Shown: piece by piece, positions 26,633-37,800 of the stretch
Layout of the letters: each line of letters begins with the position of its first letter
How positions within the stretch are numbered: position 1 is the stretch's first letter
Assembly: GCA_002435755.1 (NCBI GenBank)
Contig: DIYH01000011.1
Span: 1 to 64,000, forward strand
From: Flammeovirgaceae bacterium UBA6059
GTDB taxonomy: Bacteria; Bacteroidota; Bacteroidia; Cytophagales; Cyclobacteriaceae
Length of the DNA stretch: 64,000 nucleotides
Direction: 5' to 3'
Program-made: the position numbers and the translations under genes
The notes under the pieces: model-generated
Told to the model about the DNA's origin: nothing
The model's database searches: none
What the model saw: only the letters and a program-made list of their open reading frames with translations

Positions 26633-29260
26633 ATGACTGAAGAACACCAACGACTCAAAGAATCAAGAGCAGGAACACCCTGGAAGAAATGGGGACCTTA
26701 TCTGTCTGAGCGCCAGTGGGCTACAGTACGTGAAGACTATACCAGGCACGGCAATGCCTGGGAGAGTATAACACACGACCAGTCCCGCAGTAAGGCTTAT
26801 AGATGGGGTGAAGACGGACTTGGTGGTATTTCTGATGACCAACAGCGGATATGCTTCAGTTGGGCTTTTTGGAATGGTGAAGACCCAATACTCAAAGAGC
26901 GGCTTTTCGGACTGACAGGTATAGAGGGTAATCATGGGGAGGATGTCAAAGAGCTCTATTACTATCTCGATAGCTCACCCACACATTCGTACATGAAGAT
27001 GCTGTACAAGTATCCTCAAAGCCGGTTTCCATATGAAGAGCTTGTCGATACAAATAGGTCTCTTGGTAAGGACAAAGCAGAGTACGAACTCATTGATACA
27101 GGGATCTTCGACAAAGACGAATATTTTGACATATTCCTGGAGTATTCCAAAAACTCCGAAGAGGATATTTGTCTGCAAGCAACGATCTACAACCGTGGAC
27201 CTAAGGACGCTCAAATACATGCGATACCAACACTTTGGTTTCGAAATACCTGGTCTTCAGGAGAGGACAAGCTCCTACCGGAAATAGAAGCAACAGGTCC
27301 CAGAAGCGCGCGAGTAACGCATCACAGAGCTGGCCAGTACCATTTCTATCTGGATGAGGGTTTCGATGAACTATTGTTTTGTAACAACGAGACAAATCGA
27401 AAACAACTCTACGGTATCCCTAATGCCAAAAAATATGTCAAAGATGGCATCAACAATTATATAATTCATGGTGTAAACTCTGTAGACCCGGAGAAAAGGG
27501 GAACTAAGTGTGCAGGTGTTTTCAAGACCACTGTTCCAGCCCATGACAAAGTAGTTATCAAAGTAAGGTTGAGCCAGTCGGCAATAGAACGACCCTTTGC
27601 AGATTTTGATCAGATCACTGAGGCTCGAAAGGTAGATTGTGATTCATTCTACAAGCAACTGCAACACGACATTAACGAGGCTGATATGAGAAGTATTCAG
27701 CGTCAGGCCTACGCGGGCATGATGTGGAATAAACAGTACTATTACTACAACGTACGCGAATGGCTCAACGGAGACAGAGGCAGGATCCCTCCACCGGAGG
27801 AACGGAAGAAAGGTAGAAATCATGACTGGCAACATTTGCAGAATGCTGATGTTATCTCAATGCCGGACAAATGGGAGTACCCATGGTATGCAGCTTGGGA
27901 CCTGGCATTCCATTGCATTCCTATCGCCAGGATTGACCCGGATTTTGCCAAAGGGCAGCTGTTACTTTTTCTCAAGGAGCGCTATCTCCATCCCAATGGG
28001 CAGATCCCGGCTTATGAGTGGAACTTTAGTGATGTCAATCCTCCGGTGCACGCCTGGGCTGTACTAAGGGTTTTTCATATTGATCGCAAAAAGCGTGGTG
28101 ATGAAGGCGATATCGAATTTCTACAGCGTGCTTTTCACAAGTTACTGATCAACTTCACATGGTGGATCAACAGGAAAGATGAGGATGGAAACAACATCTT
28201 TGAAGGCGGTTTCCTTGGGCTGGATAACATTGGTGTATTTGACAGGAATCATCCTCTGATCGAGAATAGTCGTCTCGAGCAAGCCGACAGTACGAGTTGG
28301 ATGTCCATGTTTGCACTGAACATGTTAAGGATCTCACTTGACTTAGCCGTTCATCAGCCTGTCTATCAGGACATGGCCATTAAGTTTTTTGAGCACTTCT
28401 TATACATCGCTGGTGCAATGAATGGTCTTACTGAGGCCCAGATCAATCTTTGGGATGATGAGGAAAATTTCTACTACGACATCATGCACATGCCTGACGG
28501 ATCAGCCAAGCTGATGAAGGTCAGGTCAATGGTAGGCCTGATACCTTTATTTGCGGTAGAGACACTCAAGTCGGAAGCTTTCGAAAAGCTACCCGAGTTT
28601 CGCGACCGCCTGGAATTTTTTCTTAAGGCACGACCAAAATTAGCTTCACTTGTATCAAGATGGGAAGAGCCTGGTGCCGGGGAACGACGACTACTAAGTT
28701 TGTTGCGCGGTTTTAGAATTAAGAAATTGCTAGAAAAACTCCTTGATCCTAAAGAATTCCTCTCAGACTATGGAGTTCGTGCCATGTCCAAATACCATGA
28801 GAAGAACCCCTATTCTATTACCATCGCTGGTCAGACACTAGCGGTATCTTACTTGCCTGGAGAATCCGACTCTTCATTTTTTGGTGGCAACTCCAACTGG
28901 CGCGGACCTGTATGGTTTCCGGTAAACTACCTCATCCTGGAGTCCTTATTGAAGTTTCATCATTACTATGGTGATGACTTCAAAGTGGAATATCCAGTGG
29001 GAAGTGGAAAGTTTATCAGCATTCGGGATGCCGCCCGCATACTTGCCGAGCGCATGATGAACATCTTCAAGCTAAATGATAAGGGAAACAGGCCGGTTTA
29101 CGGAAAATCCAAAAAGTTTCAGACTGATCCTCACTTCAAAGATTACATACTCTTTTACGAGTACTTCCATGGTGATTCTGGCAAGGGACTGGGCGCATCG
29201 CACCAGACCGGCTGGACTGGCCTCATTGCTGATATCATTCACAAACACTACAATAATTAA
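26633..29260 (+). CDS. GH63/MGH1-like glycoside hydrolase
   Basis: 875 residues without signal peptide, so probably cytosolic. The N-terminus (WKKWGPYLSERQWATVREDYT, then YRWGEDGLGGISDD) and the (alpha/alpha)6-type C-terminal part (WDLAFHCIPIARIDPDFAKGQLLLFL...GHPLIE-like, NSNWRGPVWFPVNYLI, HQTGWTGLIADII) are those of the MGH1-like/GH63 family, which includes mannosylglycerate hydrolase and alpha-glucosidases. The exact sugar is not determined. A LacI-type operator candidate lies about 90 bp upstream. Confidence 0.85.
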   Translation: MTEEHQRLKESRAGTPWKKWGPYLSERQWATVREDYTRHGNAWESITHDQSRSKAYRWGEDGLGGISDDQQRICFSWAFWNGEDPILKERLFGLTGIEGNHGEDVKELYYYLDSSPTHSYMKMLYKYPQSRFPYEELVDTNRSLGKDKAEYELIDTGIFDKDEYFDIFLEYSKNSEEDICLQATIYNRGPKDAQIHAIPTLWFRNTWSSGEDKLLPEIEATGPRSARVTHHRAGQYHFYLDEGFDELLFCNNETNRKQLYGIPNAKKYVKDGINNYIIHGVNSVDPEKRGTKCAGVFKTTVPAHDKVVIKVRLSQSAIERPFADFDQITEARKVDCDSFYKQLQHDINEADMRSIQRQAYAGMMWNKQYYYYNVREWLNGDRGRIPPPEERKKGRNHDWQHLQNADVISMPDKWEYPWYAAWDLAFHCIPIARIDPDFAKGQLLLFLKERYLHPNGQIPAYEWNFSDVNPPVHAWAVLRVFHIDRKKRGDEGDIEFLQRAFHKLLINFTWWINRKDEDGNNIFEGGFLGLDNIGVFDRNHPLIENSRLEQADSTSWMSMFALNMLRISLDLAVHQPVYQDMAIKFFEHFLYIAGAMNGLTEAQINLWDDEENFYYDIMHMPDGSAKLMKVRSMVGLIPLFAVETLKSEAFEKLPEFRDRLEFFLKARPKLASLVSRWEEPGAGERRLLSLLRGFRIKKLLEKLLDPKEFLSDYGVRAMSKYHEKNPYSITIAGQTLAVSYLPGESDSSFFGGNSNWRGPVWFPVNYLILESLLKFHHYYGDDFKVEYPVGSGKFISIRDAARILAERMMNIFKLNDKGNRPVYGKSKKFQTDPHFKDYILFYEYFHGDSGKGLGASHQTGWTGLIADIIHKHYNN

Positions 29261-29310
29261 ACTAGTGGTAATCTCTTTTCATACTGGAATGGCTAGTATT
29301 GTGGGCAAAG

Positions 29311-30945
29311 ATGTTTGTCGTGAAAAAAACAACACTTTTAGTCACAGTTCTGGCATTAGCAAATATCACTTTTGGTCAAACTGAGCGACCAAAACTGGTG
29401 GTCGGCATCATTGTAGATCAAATGCGGCAGGAGTATCTCTACCGCTTTGAAGAACACTATGGTGAGGACGGATTCAAACGGCTCTTGCATGAGGGATTTG
29501 AGGTGAAAAATGGTCACTACAACTATATCCCTACCTATACAGGTCCTGGTCATGCTTCGGTATACACAGGCACAACTCCAAGGGTCCATGGCATCATCTC
29601 TAACTACTGGTACAGCCGCAAGATCAAGGACATGATGTACTGTGCTGGTGATAGCACAGCGTCTGCTGTTGGCGGTAGTCAGGAAAATGGCAAGATATCT
29701 TCACGCAACCTACTTGCTACCACCATCACTGACGAACTGAAGCTATTTACCCAAGGAGCTTCAAAAGTTGTAGGTGTCGCCATCAAAGACAGGGGAGCCT
29801 CTCTGCCTGCAGGTCATATGGCAGATGGTGCTTACTGGTACGACAGCAAGACAGGTACTTTCATGAGCAGCGATTATTACATGAACGAACTTCCAAATTG
29901 GGTATCTAAATTCAATAAGCTGGATAAGGCGAATGAGTACCTGAACATGACCTGGGATACAGTAAAGCCAATCGAATCCTATATCGAATCAGCTGATGAC
30001 AACAATCCCTATGAGGGAGCTTTCACTGGCCAGCGTCTTCCTGCCTTCCCTTATGATCTCAAAGCACTAAAAGAGAAAAATGAAGGATTTGGTTTGCTTC
30101 CGAGTACGCCATTCGGCAACTCGATCACTACAGATTTTGCCTTGGCAGCTATTGCAGGAGAATCTCTCGGCTCAGACAACATCACTGATTTTTTAGCGGT
30201 AAGCTACTCTAGCACAGACTATGTGGGTCATAGGTTTGGTCCCCACTCTAAGGAAATACAAGACACTTACATAAGATTGGATCAAGACCTGACCAGACTC
30301 TTTGCCGCACTAGATGAAAAGGTTGGCCGTGATGGCTATCTCGTATTCCTAAGTGCGGATCATGCCGTAGCTGATGTACCAAATTACCTCAAAGACCTCA
30401 AAATACCCGCTGGTAACTTTGTAGCAAAAAAACACCTTCCCGAAATCAGTACCGCCTTGAACAACAAATTTGGAGAAGGTCAATGGGTAGAAAATACCTC
30501 AAGTGATCAGGTGTTTCTCAATCTTCCTCTGCTAGAGGAAAAAGGCATTGATAAACGTGAGATGCAAGTTTTCCTTGCCGACAAAATCAACCAACTAGAG
30601 GGTGTATCACAAGCTTTTACGGGTGCGGACATGACCAACGGCTACTACCAAACTGGTACTCAATCACTACTCCAGGCAGGTTATAACCTCGACCGCTCGG
30701 GTGATGTACTCCTCGTCTATGAGCCCGGATGGATCTCTAGTAGCTGGCCTACCGGAACCACTCATGGTTCAGGCTTTACCTATGATACACACGTGCCAAT
30801 TTTGTTTGCCGGTTGGGGTATCAAAAAGGGAAGTACTGTGCAAAAGTATCATATCACCGACATAGCTCCAACCCTGTCCATGCTACTCAATATTAAGCTG
30901 CCCAGCGGAGCTACAGGTTCACCCATTCTAGAAATATTTGAATAG
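29311..30945 (+). CDS. PafA-like alkaline phosphatase
   Basis: About 544 residues from the ATG at 29311 (a TTG at 29299 opens the frame but adds no signal). Signal peptide 1-23 (ITFGQ), so periplasmic or secreted. The alkaline phosphatase superfamily core is clear: Asp36 in VDQMRQEYL, the Thr nucleophile in YTGPGHAS (about Thr77), STDYVGHRFGP and SADHAVADVPNYL metal ligands. PafA-type enzymes are Ca/Zn-dependent phosphomonoesterases common in Bacteroidota that release phosphate from organic sources. The HAD gene starts directly after its stop. Confidence 0.9.
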   Translation: MFVVKKTTLLVTVLALANITFGQTERPKLVVGIIVDQMRQEYLYRFEEHYGEDGFKRLLHEGFEVKNGHYNYIPTYTGPGHASVYTGTTPRVHGIISNYWYSRKIKDMMYCAGDSTASAVGGSQENGKISSRNLLATTITDELKLFTQGASKVVGVAIKDRGASLPAGHMADGAYWYDSKTGTFMSSDYYMNELPNWVSKFNKLDKANEYLNMTWDTVKPIESYIESADDNNPYEGAFTGQRLPAFPYDLKALKEKNEGFGLLPSTPFGNSITTDFALAAIAGESLGSDNITDFLAVSYSSTDYVGHRFGPHSKEIQDTYIRLDQDLTRLFAALDEKVGRDGYLVFLSADHAVADVPNYLKDLKIPAGNFVAKKHLPEISTALNNKFGEGQWVENTSSDQVFLNLPLLEEKGIDKREMQVFLADKINQLEGVSQAFTGADMTNGYYQTGTQSLLQAGYNLDRSGDVLLVYEPGWISSSWPTGTTHGSGFTYDTHVPILFAGWGIKKGSTVQKYHITDIAPTLSMLLNIKLPSGATGSPILEIFE

Positions 30946-31608
30946 ATGAGCAGCCCTATCGGAATCATATTTGACATGGATGGCGTAGTGGTAGATAATC
31001 ACCATTACCACCTGAAAGCATGGCAAGCCTTCTGCAAGAAATATGGCCTGCCACTGACCGAGGACGATTATCGGGACAACATCAATGGGCGTACAGCACC
31101 TGCCATAATGGCTTATTTATTTGGAGATAATCTGAATTCACAGCAAGTATTGGACTATACTGATGAAAAAGAATCTCTTTACAGGGAGCTTTATGCACCT
31201 CACTTACAGCCGACTCCCGGATTATCAAAGTTTCTTTCTGATGCCAGCGATCATCATATACCAATGGCTGTCGCCACCTCTGCCCCTACCGAGAATGTCG
31301 AGTTCACGCTCGATGGTCTTGATATCCGAAGCTTCTTCAAAATCGTAATAGACCAACATAGGGTCACTCATGGTAAACCGCACCCAGAGGTATACACTAA
31401 AGCGTGCCAAGCACTCGAACTTCCACCTGAACAATGCGTTGTATTCGAAGATGCTATTTCGGGTATCAAAGCTGGAAATGCTGCAGGTTGTCATGTGGTA
31501 GGGGTGGCAACTTCGCACAAACCTCATGAGTTGACCCCAGTTAAAATGACCATCAATGACTTTAGAGATATCACAATTGACCAAACGATCAACCTCGTTC
31601 ATGGCTAA
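30946..31608 (+). CDS. HAD-family phosphatase, beta-phosphoglucomutase-like
   Basis: 220 residues, HAD subfamily IA. Motif I is FDMDGVVVD (Asp10 and Asp12), motif II VATSAP, motif III lysine in HGKPHPEVY, motif IV FEDAISGIKAG; a helical cap lies at about 18-85. The family dephosphorylates sugar phosphates or acts as beta-phosphoglucomutase; the choice cannot be made here. It starts immediately after the PafA-like stop and overlaps the next gene by 8 bases, so the three form an operon. Confidence 0.87.
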   Translation: MSSPIGIIFDMDGVVVDNHHYHLKAWQAFCKKYGLPLTEDDYRDNINGRTAPAIMAYLFGDNLNSQQVLDYTDEKESLYRELYAPHLQPTPGLSKFLSDASDHHIPMAVATSAPTENVEFTLDGLDIRSFFKIVIDQHRVTHGKPHPEVYTKACQALELPPEQCVVFEDAISGIKAGNAAGCHVVGVATSHKPHELTPVKMTINDFRDITIDQTINLVHG

Positions 31609-32257
31609 GTTAGGTGTGATACTGTCCATATGCCTGATGCTCACGCTTGAAGGTATGGCTCAGATCAAAATAGCTCAACTTAAGTACAATGGTGGCGGAG
31701 ATTGGTATGCGAACAAAACTGCACTCCCCAACCTAATAGAGTTTTGTAATCGTAATCTCCGTACGAGCCTTGATCCTAATCCTGAGACTGTGGAGGTAAG
31801 TAGTCGGGATATCTTCCTTTATCCCTACATCTATATGACCGGACATGGCAATGTCGTCTTTTCTAATCAGGAAGCTGAGAACCTCAGAAACTACCTGTTA
31901 TCAGGAGGCTTTTTGCACATTGACGATAATTACGGTCTGGACCAGTTTGTACGCCTAGAAATGAAAAAGGTCTTTCCAGAACTAGAGTTTGTTGAGTTGC
32001 CTTTTGATCATCCTATCTATCATCAGAAGTATAAGTTCAATGAAGGGCCCCCAAAAGTACATGAGCATGACAACAAACCTTCGCAAGGTTTTGGGCTGAT
32101 CTACGAAGGACGGCTTGTGTGCTACTATTCTTTCGAAAGTGACCTAGGCAATGGTTGGGAAGACCAATCTATCTACAACGATCCGGAATCTGTGCGCCAA
32201 GCTGCGCTACAAATGGGAGCTAATATTATCTCCTATGCGTTTACGCAGAGTAATTAG
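31601..32257 (+). CDS. DUF4159 domain exported protein
   Basis: 218 residues from the ATG at 31601, which gives a clean signal peptide (1-20, ending GMAQ). The domain contains IKIAQLKYNGGGDWYANKTALPNL, a central LSGGFLHIDDNYG and ELPFDHPIYH, matching DUF4159, a flavodoxin-like/GATase1-like family in Bacteroidota. Function unknown. The start overlaps the end of the HAD gene by 8 bases. Confidence 0.85.
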   Translation: MAKLGVILSICLMLTLEGMAQIKIAQLKYNGGGDWYANKTALPNLIEFCNRNLRTSLDPNPETVEVSSRDIFLYPYIYMTGHGNVVFSNQEAENLRNYLLSGGFLHIDDNYGLDQFVRLEMKKVFPELEFVELPFDHPIYHQKYKFNEGPPKVHEHDNKPSQGFGLIYEGRLVCYYSFESDLGNGWEDQSIYNDPESVRQAALQMGANIISYAFTQSN

Positions 32258-32360
32258 TTACGCCGCTATTAGGCACAGTTCAGTGTTGTTACTTAGACAA
32301 GTCTGCCCATTATCATCGCTTATCAATACCGTCAAAGGCAGTCATTCATTAGCATCTTAT

Positions 32361-33107
32361 CTAGAATTGTAGCGAATACTCACCATACACTTCACTTCGG
32401 CTGTTGTCCAACTCTTCTGTGATAAAGTCCTCATGGAATTCATTGGGTGTAGCCCCGTATACACGGAATTGAATGTCTTGTCCTGCAACACTCATCAAAG
32501 GGACAGCAGACAGTTTCTCAATTAAAAGTAAGGCAGAGCTACCATCCAATGGAGTTACTGTCATTCCCGGTTCAGATGATGGGGGCGCAGAGAATCGCTG
32601 AGTTCCAATAACTTCATTGATGCTCATTTCTAATTCGAAATATCGTTTGACATCTAGGTTTATGATATAATTATCCACTTCAAAAGATAAATCGACACAT
32701 GGAAGATCACCACAATCAGCTCTTGCAACTGAGAGATTACTGACTTCCATAGTTGATTTTTGACCCAATCGAATGATTCGACCTTGCAAGTATTCAGTAT
32801 CTCTATCCTCAATGAGTCTTGTGGCGTACGAAGGTCTCGATATCCAAAATCTTGTCCATTCACCTTCAACATCAATCAGATATTCACCGTCAAGCATTGT
32901 TCTGGTGGTATAGGTTTCTCCACCATCATGTGTGATGAGAATCTCTACACTGTCAACACGTTCTATGCTATTACCGAATTCATCATAAAGCTCAATCATC
33001 CCTCTAACTAACACCCCTTCATCAGGCATCTCATCTTCATCATTACATCCCCAGGCCATTAGCGCCATCGCAATCAACAAAAGTTTGCTCGTTTTCATTG
33101 TTTTCAA
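32361..33107 (-). CDS. hypothetical lipoprotein
   Basis: 248 residues with signal peptide and lipobox MAWGC (Cys21). After the acidic tether DEDEMPDEG comes an about 75-residue segment (VLVRGMIELYDEFGNSIERV...TMLDGEYLIDVEG) resembling carboxypeptidase-regulatory-like/transthyretin beta folds, which is inference. No family is recognised. It is convergent with the DUF4159 gene and stands alone. Confidence 0.65.
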   Translation of the reverse strand: MKTMKTSKLLLIAMALMAWGCNDEDEMPDEGVLVRGMIELYDEFGNSIERVDSVEILITHDGGETYTTRTMLDGEYLIDVEGEWTRFWISRPSYATRLIEDRDTEYLQGRIIRLGQKSTMEVSNLSVARADCGDLPCVDLSFEVDNYIINLDVKRYFELEMSINEVIGTQRFSAPPSSEPGMTVTPLDGSSALLLIEKLSAVPLMSVAGQDIQFRVYGATPNEFHEDFITEELDNSRSEVYGEYSLQF

Positions 33108-33380
33108 GAATCTAGTTTTTAACCACTCGATGATACGTGATTACAAGGGTGCAGTTTGAAGATATCAGTGAAAAAATGGCAGTTATTTTAATGAGATCAA
33201 TCAGTAACCAAAATGGGTCCTTGTTGCTCATGAGTATTAGCAATACAGTTCCTATCAACATACCGGGATTAGTTAGAAGGAATAAAGATTTGGCTTAGGC
33301 ATAAAGCTTACTTCAGGTTTAAAAGTTGAGCCTCATGTAACCCAGATCAGATGCAGGTTGTCCAATAGCAAAATCGTCCT

Positions 33381-34523
33381 ATGAAACCTGTCATCTACTT
33401 CATCATAATCGTAGCTGTTTCCATTCATAACTGTCAATCTTCTGCTAGAACGCTTAAGGAAGTAACTCAAGACGACCTATCGCCGAAAACCAACGAGATT
33501 GATCGGCTTGTTGATAAACATTGCAATTCAGGGATGTTTAGCGGTTCAATATTGGTGGCCGAAAACGGAGAGATCATCTATCAGCAACAATGTGGTTACT
33601 TAGATATTGACTCAACAGTCTCAATCAATGAGGCCTCAGTCTTTGAAATAGCCTCACTTTCAAAGCAGTTTACTGCTTTTATGATCATGGTACTCAAACA
33701 ACAAGGCAAGCTTGATTATGGCGATCTCATAACTGAGTATTTCCCGGAATTGCCTTACCAGGACATAACGATTCGGCATCTTCTTACACATACTTCAGGA
33801 CTCTCAGAACGTCAGTTTTTCCAATGGGCTGGACAACATATGAGACCTCCAACGATCTATCACAACGAGTTCATTTTGAATTACCTCATTACTGAACAGC
33901 CCGAACTTGCATTTGCACCGGGAAACAATTGGGAGTATTCAAATCTGGGCTATTTCTTACTGCCCTTGATCATCCAACAAAAAACAGGCATGCACTACAT
34001 AGATTATTTGGAGAAAAGCATTGTAAAGCCTTTAGGGCTAGAAAACACGGGAGTCTATTCTCAGGAATTCAAAGGATCTCAAATGGATAATTATGCATTC
34101 GGAAGGGTCTTTAACCCGCAAGATTCAGCATTCATGTCCTCCTTTGGCATGGCATGGTCAGACTCGATCTACGGTGGAGTTGGAATCATTTCCAATGCTG
34201 AAGATCTATTCAAATGGGATCAAGCACTTTATTCAGATACTCTAATTGACTCAAGTTCTTTGTATGAAGCATTCGAGCCTTACCAACTCTCTAACGACGG
34301 CTCTAGCGGTTACGGGTTCGGATGGTTCGTGGATGATGATCAGACAATCAACGGAATGCCAATTGGCAAAATATTAAGCCATTATGGTCTGTGGCCTGGT
34401 TATGAATCATCCATTGTTCGCTTTCCAGAAAAGAAAAAGACAATTATCATTCTTGCCAATCAATCGCCTTCCAGCAAGGATGTCCTAAAAGAAGAAATAT
34501 CTTCAATACTCTTTAGTCGGTAA
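33381..34523 (+). CDS. serine hydrolase, class C beta-lactamase-like
   Basis: 380 residues with an N-terminal export signal ending at a possible lipobox (HNCQ, Cys18). The penicillin-recognising fold has the three motifs: SLSK (Ser92, Lys95), YSN (Tyr186 to Asn188) and HYG (His334 replacing the KTG Lys). This set is typical of class C-like esterases and peptidases (AmpH/EstB type) rather than true beta-lactamases. The substrate is unknown. Gaps on both sides suggest a single-gene unit. Confidence 0.85.
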   Translation: MKPVIYFIIIVAVSIHNCQSSARTLKEVTQDDLSPKTNEIDRLVDKHCNSGMFSGSILVAENGEIIYQQQCGYLDIDSTVSINEASVFEIASLSKQFTAFMIMVLKQQGKLDYGDLITEYFPELPYQDITIRHLLTHTSGLSERQFFQWAGQHMRPPTIYHNEFILNYLITEQPELAFAPGNNWEYSNLGYFLLPLIIQQKTGMHYIDYLEKSIVKPLGLENTGVYSQEFKGSQMDNYAFGRVFNPQDSAFMSSFGMAWSDSIYGGVGIISNAEDLFKWDQALYSDTLIDSSSLYEAFEPYQLSNDGSSGYGFGWFVDDDQTINGMPIGKILSHYGLWPGYESSIVRFPEKKKTIIILANQSPSSKDVLKEEISSILFSR

Positions 34524-34867
34524 GACAGTTAAGTCCAACCAACAAAATATAATTCAGATAAAGCGCGAAATAGAAGATTACTTACCTCCGAATGGTAGTC
34601 CAACCCAACTGTCATCCATTTGTCACCCATTGGTAAGCCCAAAAAGGGTTCAGCACTATTGACCAAGTACATCCTTTAGATTTCATTTAATCCGTAGAGA
34701 AAACTCCTCTGCTAAAGTATCAATTGAGTATTTGTTGCATTATTCAGGCTTAAGTAACTCATGAGCTAAAATAGAGCAGGTTGGCTTTGTGGCTTGGGTT
34801 GAGGTTAGTCTATATTCTAGCAGCTGGGAGTTGGGTCAATTACACATGAGAACGTAATAGATCTGAG
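34524..34867. other. 344-bp gene-free region before the giant surface protein
   Basis: No reading frame, tRNA-like structure or long inverted repeat was found. It should hold the promoter of the 2151-residue surface protein, but I see no exact TAnnTTTG at suitable distance; TATTTG at about 34729-34734 is the nearest resemblance. Confidence 0.4.
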
Positions 34868-37800
34868 ATGAATATTGGGAAGTGGGTCAGAATTACCAGC
34901 GCTCTTACCGCTCTTCTACTTGTCCTCAATCAGGCACAAGGGCAGGATGCGTTTATCACCACCTGGAAAACAGATAATCCAGGGCAGACCAATAGTACCT
35001 CGATTCTACTGCCTGTCGACTCCTCATTTGTCTACAACTACGACGTAGATTGGGACAATGATGGAGTCTATGATACATTGGGCGTTACAGGACCCATTAT
35101 ACATGATTTTGGTGTTGCCGGTACTTATACCATCGCTATCCGAGGAGATTTCAACAAGATTTATTTCAACAATGAGGGCGATACGGCCAAGATCATTGAT
35201 ATAGTTCAGTGGGGTGATATTGAATGGTCTTCAATGAATTCTGCATTCTTTGGATGCAGTAACCTAAACATTAGTGCAGTTGACGCGCCTGACCTGACTA
35301 ACGTGGGAGACTTCAGCAATTTATTTCGGGGATGTACTGCCTTCAACAGTGACATTAACCATTGGGATGTGAGCAACGTGGCTATATTCTATCGCACATT
35401 CCAAGGTTGCACCAACTTTGATCAACCACTTAACGACTGGGACATGTCTAGTTGTTACAATCTTGATCGTACTTTTTTGAATTGCCCAGCATTCAATCAG
35501 CCTCTTGATAGATGGGATGTTAGCGGAGTGACCTTATTCGCAGAGACATTCAACGGTGCTACATCTTTCAATCAAGATATTGGCATGTGGGATGTATCCG
35601 CCGCATGGCAATTCGCCGGGATGTTTGTCAAAGCCTCGAGCTTCAATCAAGATATAGGTGCTTGGCAACCTACATCAGCCACTAACATGTCAAGGATGTT
35701 TAATCAAACTACAGCATTCAACCAGGACATAGGAGGCTGGGATGTATCCAAGGTTACGAACATGAGCAATATGTTCAGCTCATCTATCTTTAATCAAGAC
35801 ATCAGTGACTGGGATGTAAGCAACGTCAAAAGCATGGTCCGGATGTTTTCTGGTAACTCAGCTTTTAACCAACCTATCGGGAAATGGAATACATCAAGCC
35901 TTGAGTCTACGAACTGGATGTTTTTCAATACCCTTGTTTTTGACCAACCATTAGGTACCTGGGATGTAAGCAACCTCACTTCATTGCACAGTATGTTTCG
36001 TAGTACTGGTGCCTTTGATCAAGACTTGAGCAATTGGGATGTGAGCAATGTGCAAAACATGGGATCCACGTTTGAGTTTAGCGTTATTGATCAGGATTTC
36101 AGCTCATGGGATGTTTCCAATGTGCTTACCATGGAGCGGATGTTTAGTGGCTCACAGCTCTCTACTGAAAACTACGATAAGCTCCTGGAATCATGGAGCG
36201 TCCAATCTGTCCAGTCTGACATTCTATTTCATGCTGGTTCTAGCGTCTACTGTTCTGCCGGGGCTGCCCGATCTGACCTGGCTGATAACCATGATTGGAT
36301 GATTACAGACGGTGGAGCTGAGACGGACCCTCCAATTGCGATAGCTCAGGATGTCACACTCGCCCTAGATGCGACAGGTAACCTAACACTTGATCCGGCG
36401 GCCATTGATAATGGTTCTTATGATGACTGTACAGATGTGACGCTTTCGGCATCAGTCACTTCATTTGACTGCAGTGATATTGGTACCCCAATGAATGTCA
36501 CCTTGACTGTTGAAGATCAGAATGGCAATTCAGCAACAGATGACGCTATTGTTACAATAGTCGATGCTCCGTTGTTGATTACATGCCCAGCTGATGTGAA
36601 TGCTGTAGCAGATGGTTTAGGTACTACAGCGCAAGCCTTCTGGACGGCACCTACGCTTGGATGTAATTACACCATCACCTCCACGCACAACAGCGGCGAC
36701 TTTTTTCCGATAGGGACTACAACTGTGACTTACACGGCGACAGACCCACTGATGAACTCAACAAATTGCAGTTTTGATGTGATAGTCACGTCTGACCGAC
36801 CTTTCGTCACAACATGGAAAACAGACAATTCGGATGTCACGAATGATACCTCTATTGAAATACCTACTACCGGAGGCGGTTACAACTATGATGTTGATTG
36901 GAACAATGACGGTATCTACGATGAGTTTGGCATCACTGGAGACGCGATCCATGACTTTGGCACAGCAGGTACTTATACCATTCGCATTAGAGGTGATTTT
37001 CCCTGGATACGTTTTGGTAGGGATGGTGGCACAGACAATAAGAAAATTGTAGATATCGTGCAATGGGGAGATATCGCCTGGTCTAGCATGTTTGAGGCAT
37101 TCTCGGGTTGTAGCAATATGACCCTATCTGCTACAGATGCCCCTGATTTGTCTGGTGCGACACGTATGGGTGGGATCTTTTCAGGTTGTAGTGTGCTCGA
37201 TAGTGATATTAATCACTGGGATGTAAGCACCATCACTGAGTTGGGTGGAGCATTTGCTGGCGCTACAATTTTCAACTCACCATTGAACGATTGGGATGTC
37301 AGTAACGTGACGGCCTTTACACGCACGTTTAGAAATGCTCAAGCCTTCAATCAACCTTTGAACAATTGGGATGTCGGTAATTCTGTTTCTATGGATCGCA
37401 TGTTTTCATTAGCAAAGTCTTTTAATCAGGACATTGGCAACTGGAACGTGTCTAAAGTGACCAACATGAACGAAATGTTCATGGATGCAAAGGCTTTTGA
37501 TCAAGACCTTGGATCGTGGAATGTAGGTGCTGTTACGATCATGTCGGAAATGTTCAACGGAGCAAGTGAGTTCAACCAAGATCTAAACTCCTGGAATACT
37601 TCGAGTGTAGAAACGATGAAATCCATGTTTCAAGCCGCCAAGAAGTTCAATGGCAATATCACAGCTTGGAATGTATCTAATGTCACCGACATGAGTGTAA
37701 TGTTTGCCAGTGCATCAAGTTTCAACCAAAACATCGGGAACTGGACCACTTCAAGTGTCACCACATTGGCTCATACATTCACAGGTGCTTCCATCTTCGA

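Noticed and set aside
33176..33298. Forty-codon reading frame before the serine hydrolase gene.
   Set aside because: No start signal, hydrophobic segment or family-like sequence; length is consistent with chance in this A+T-rich gap.
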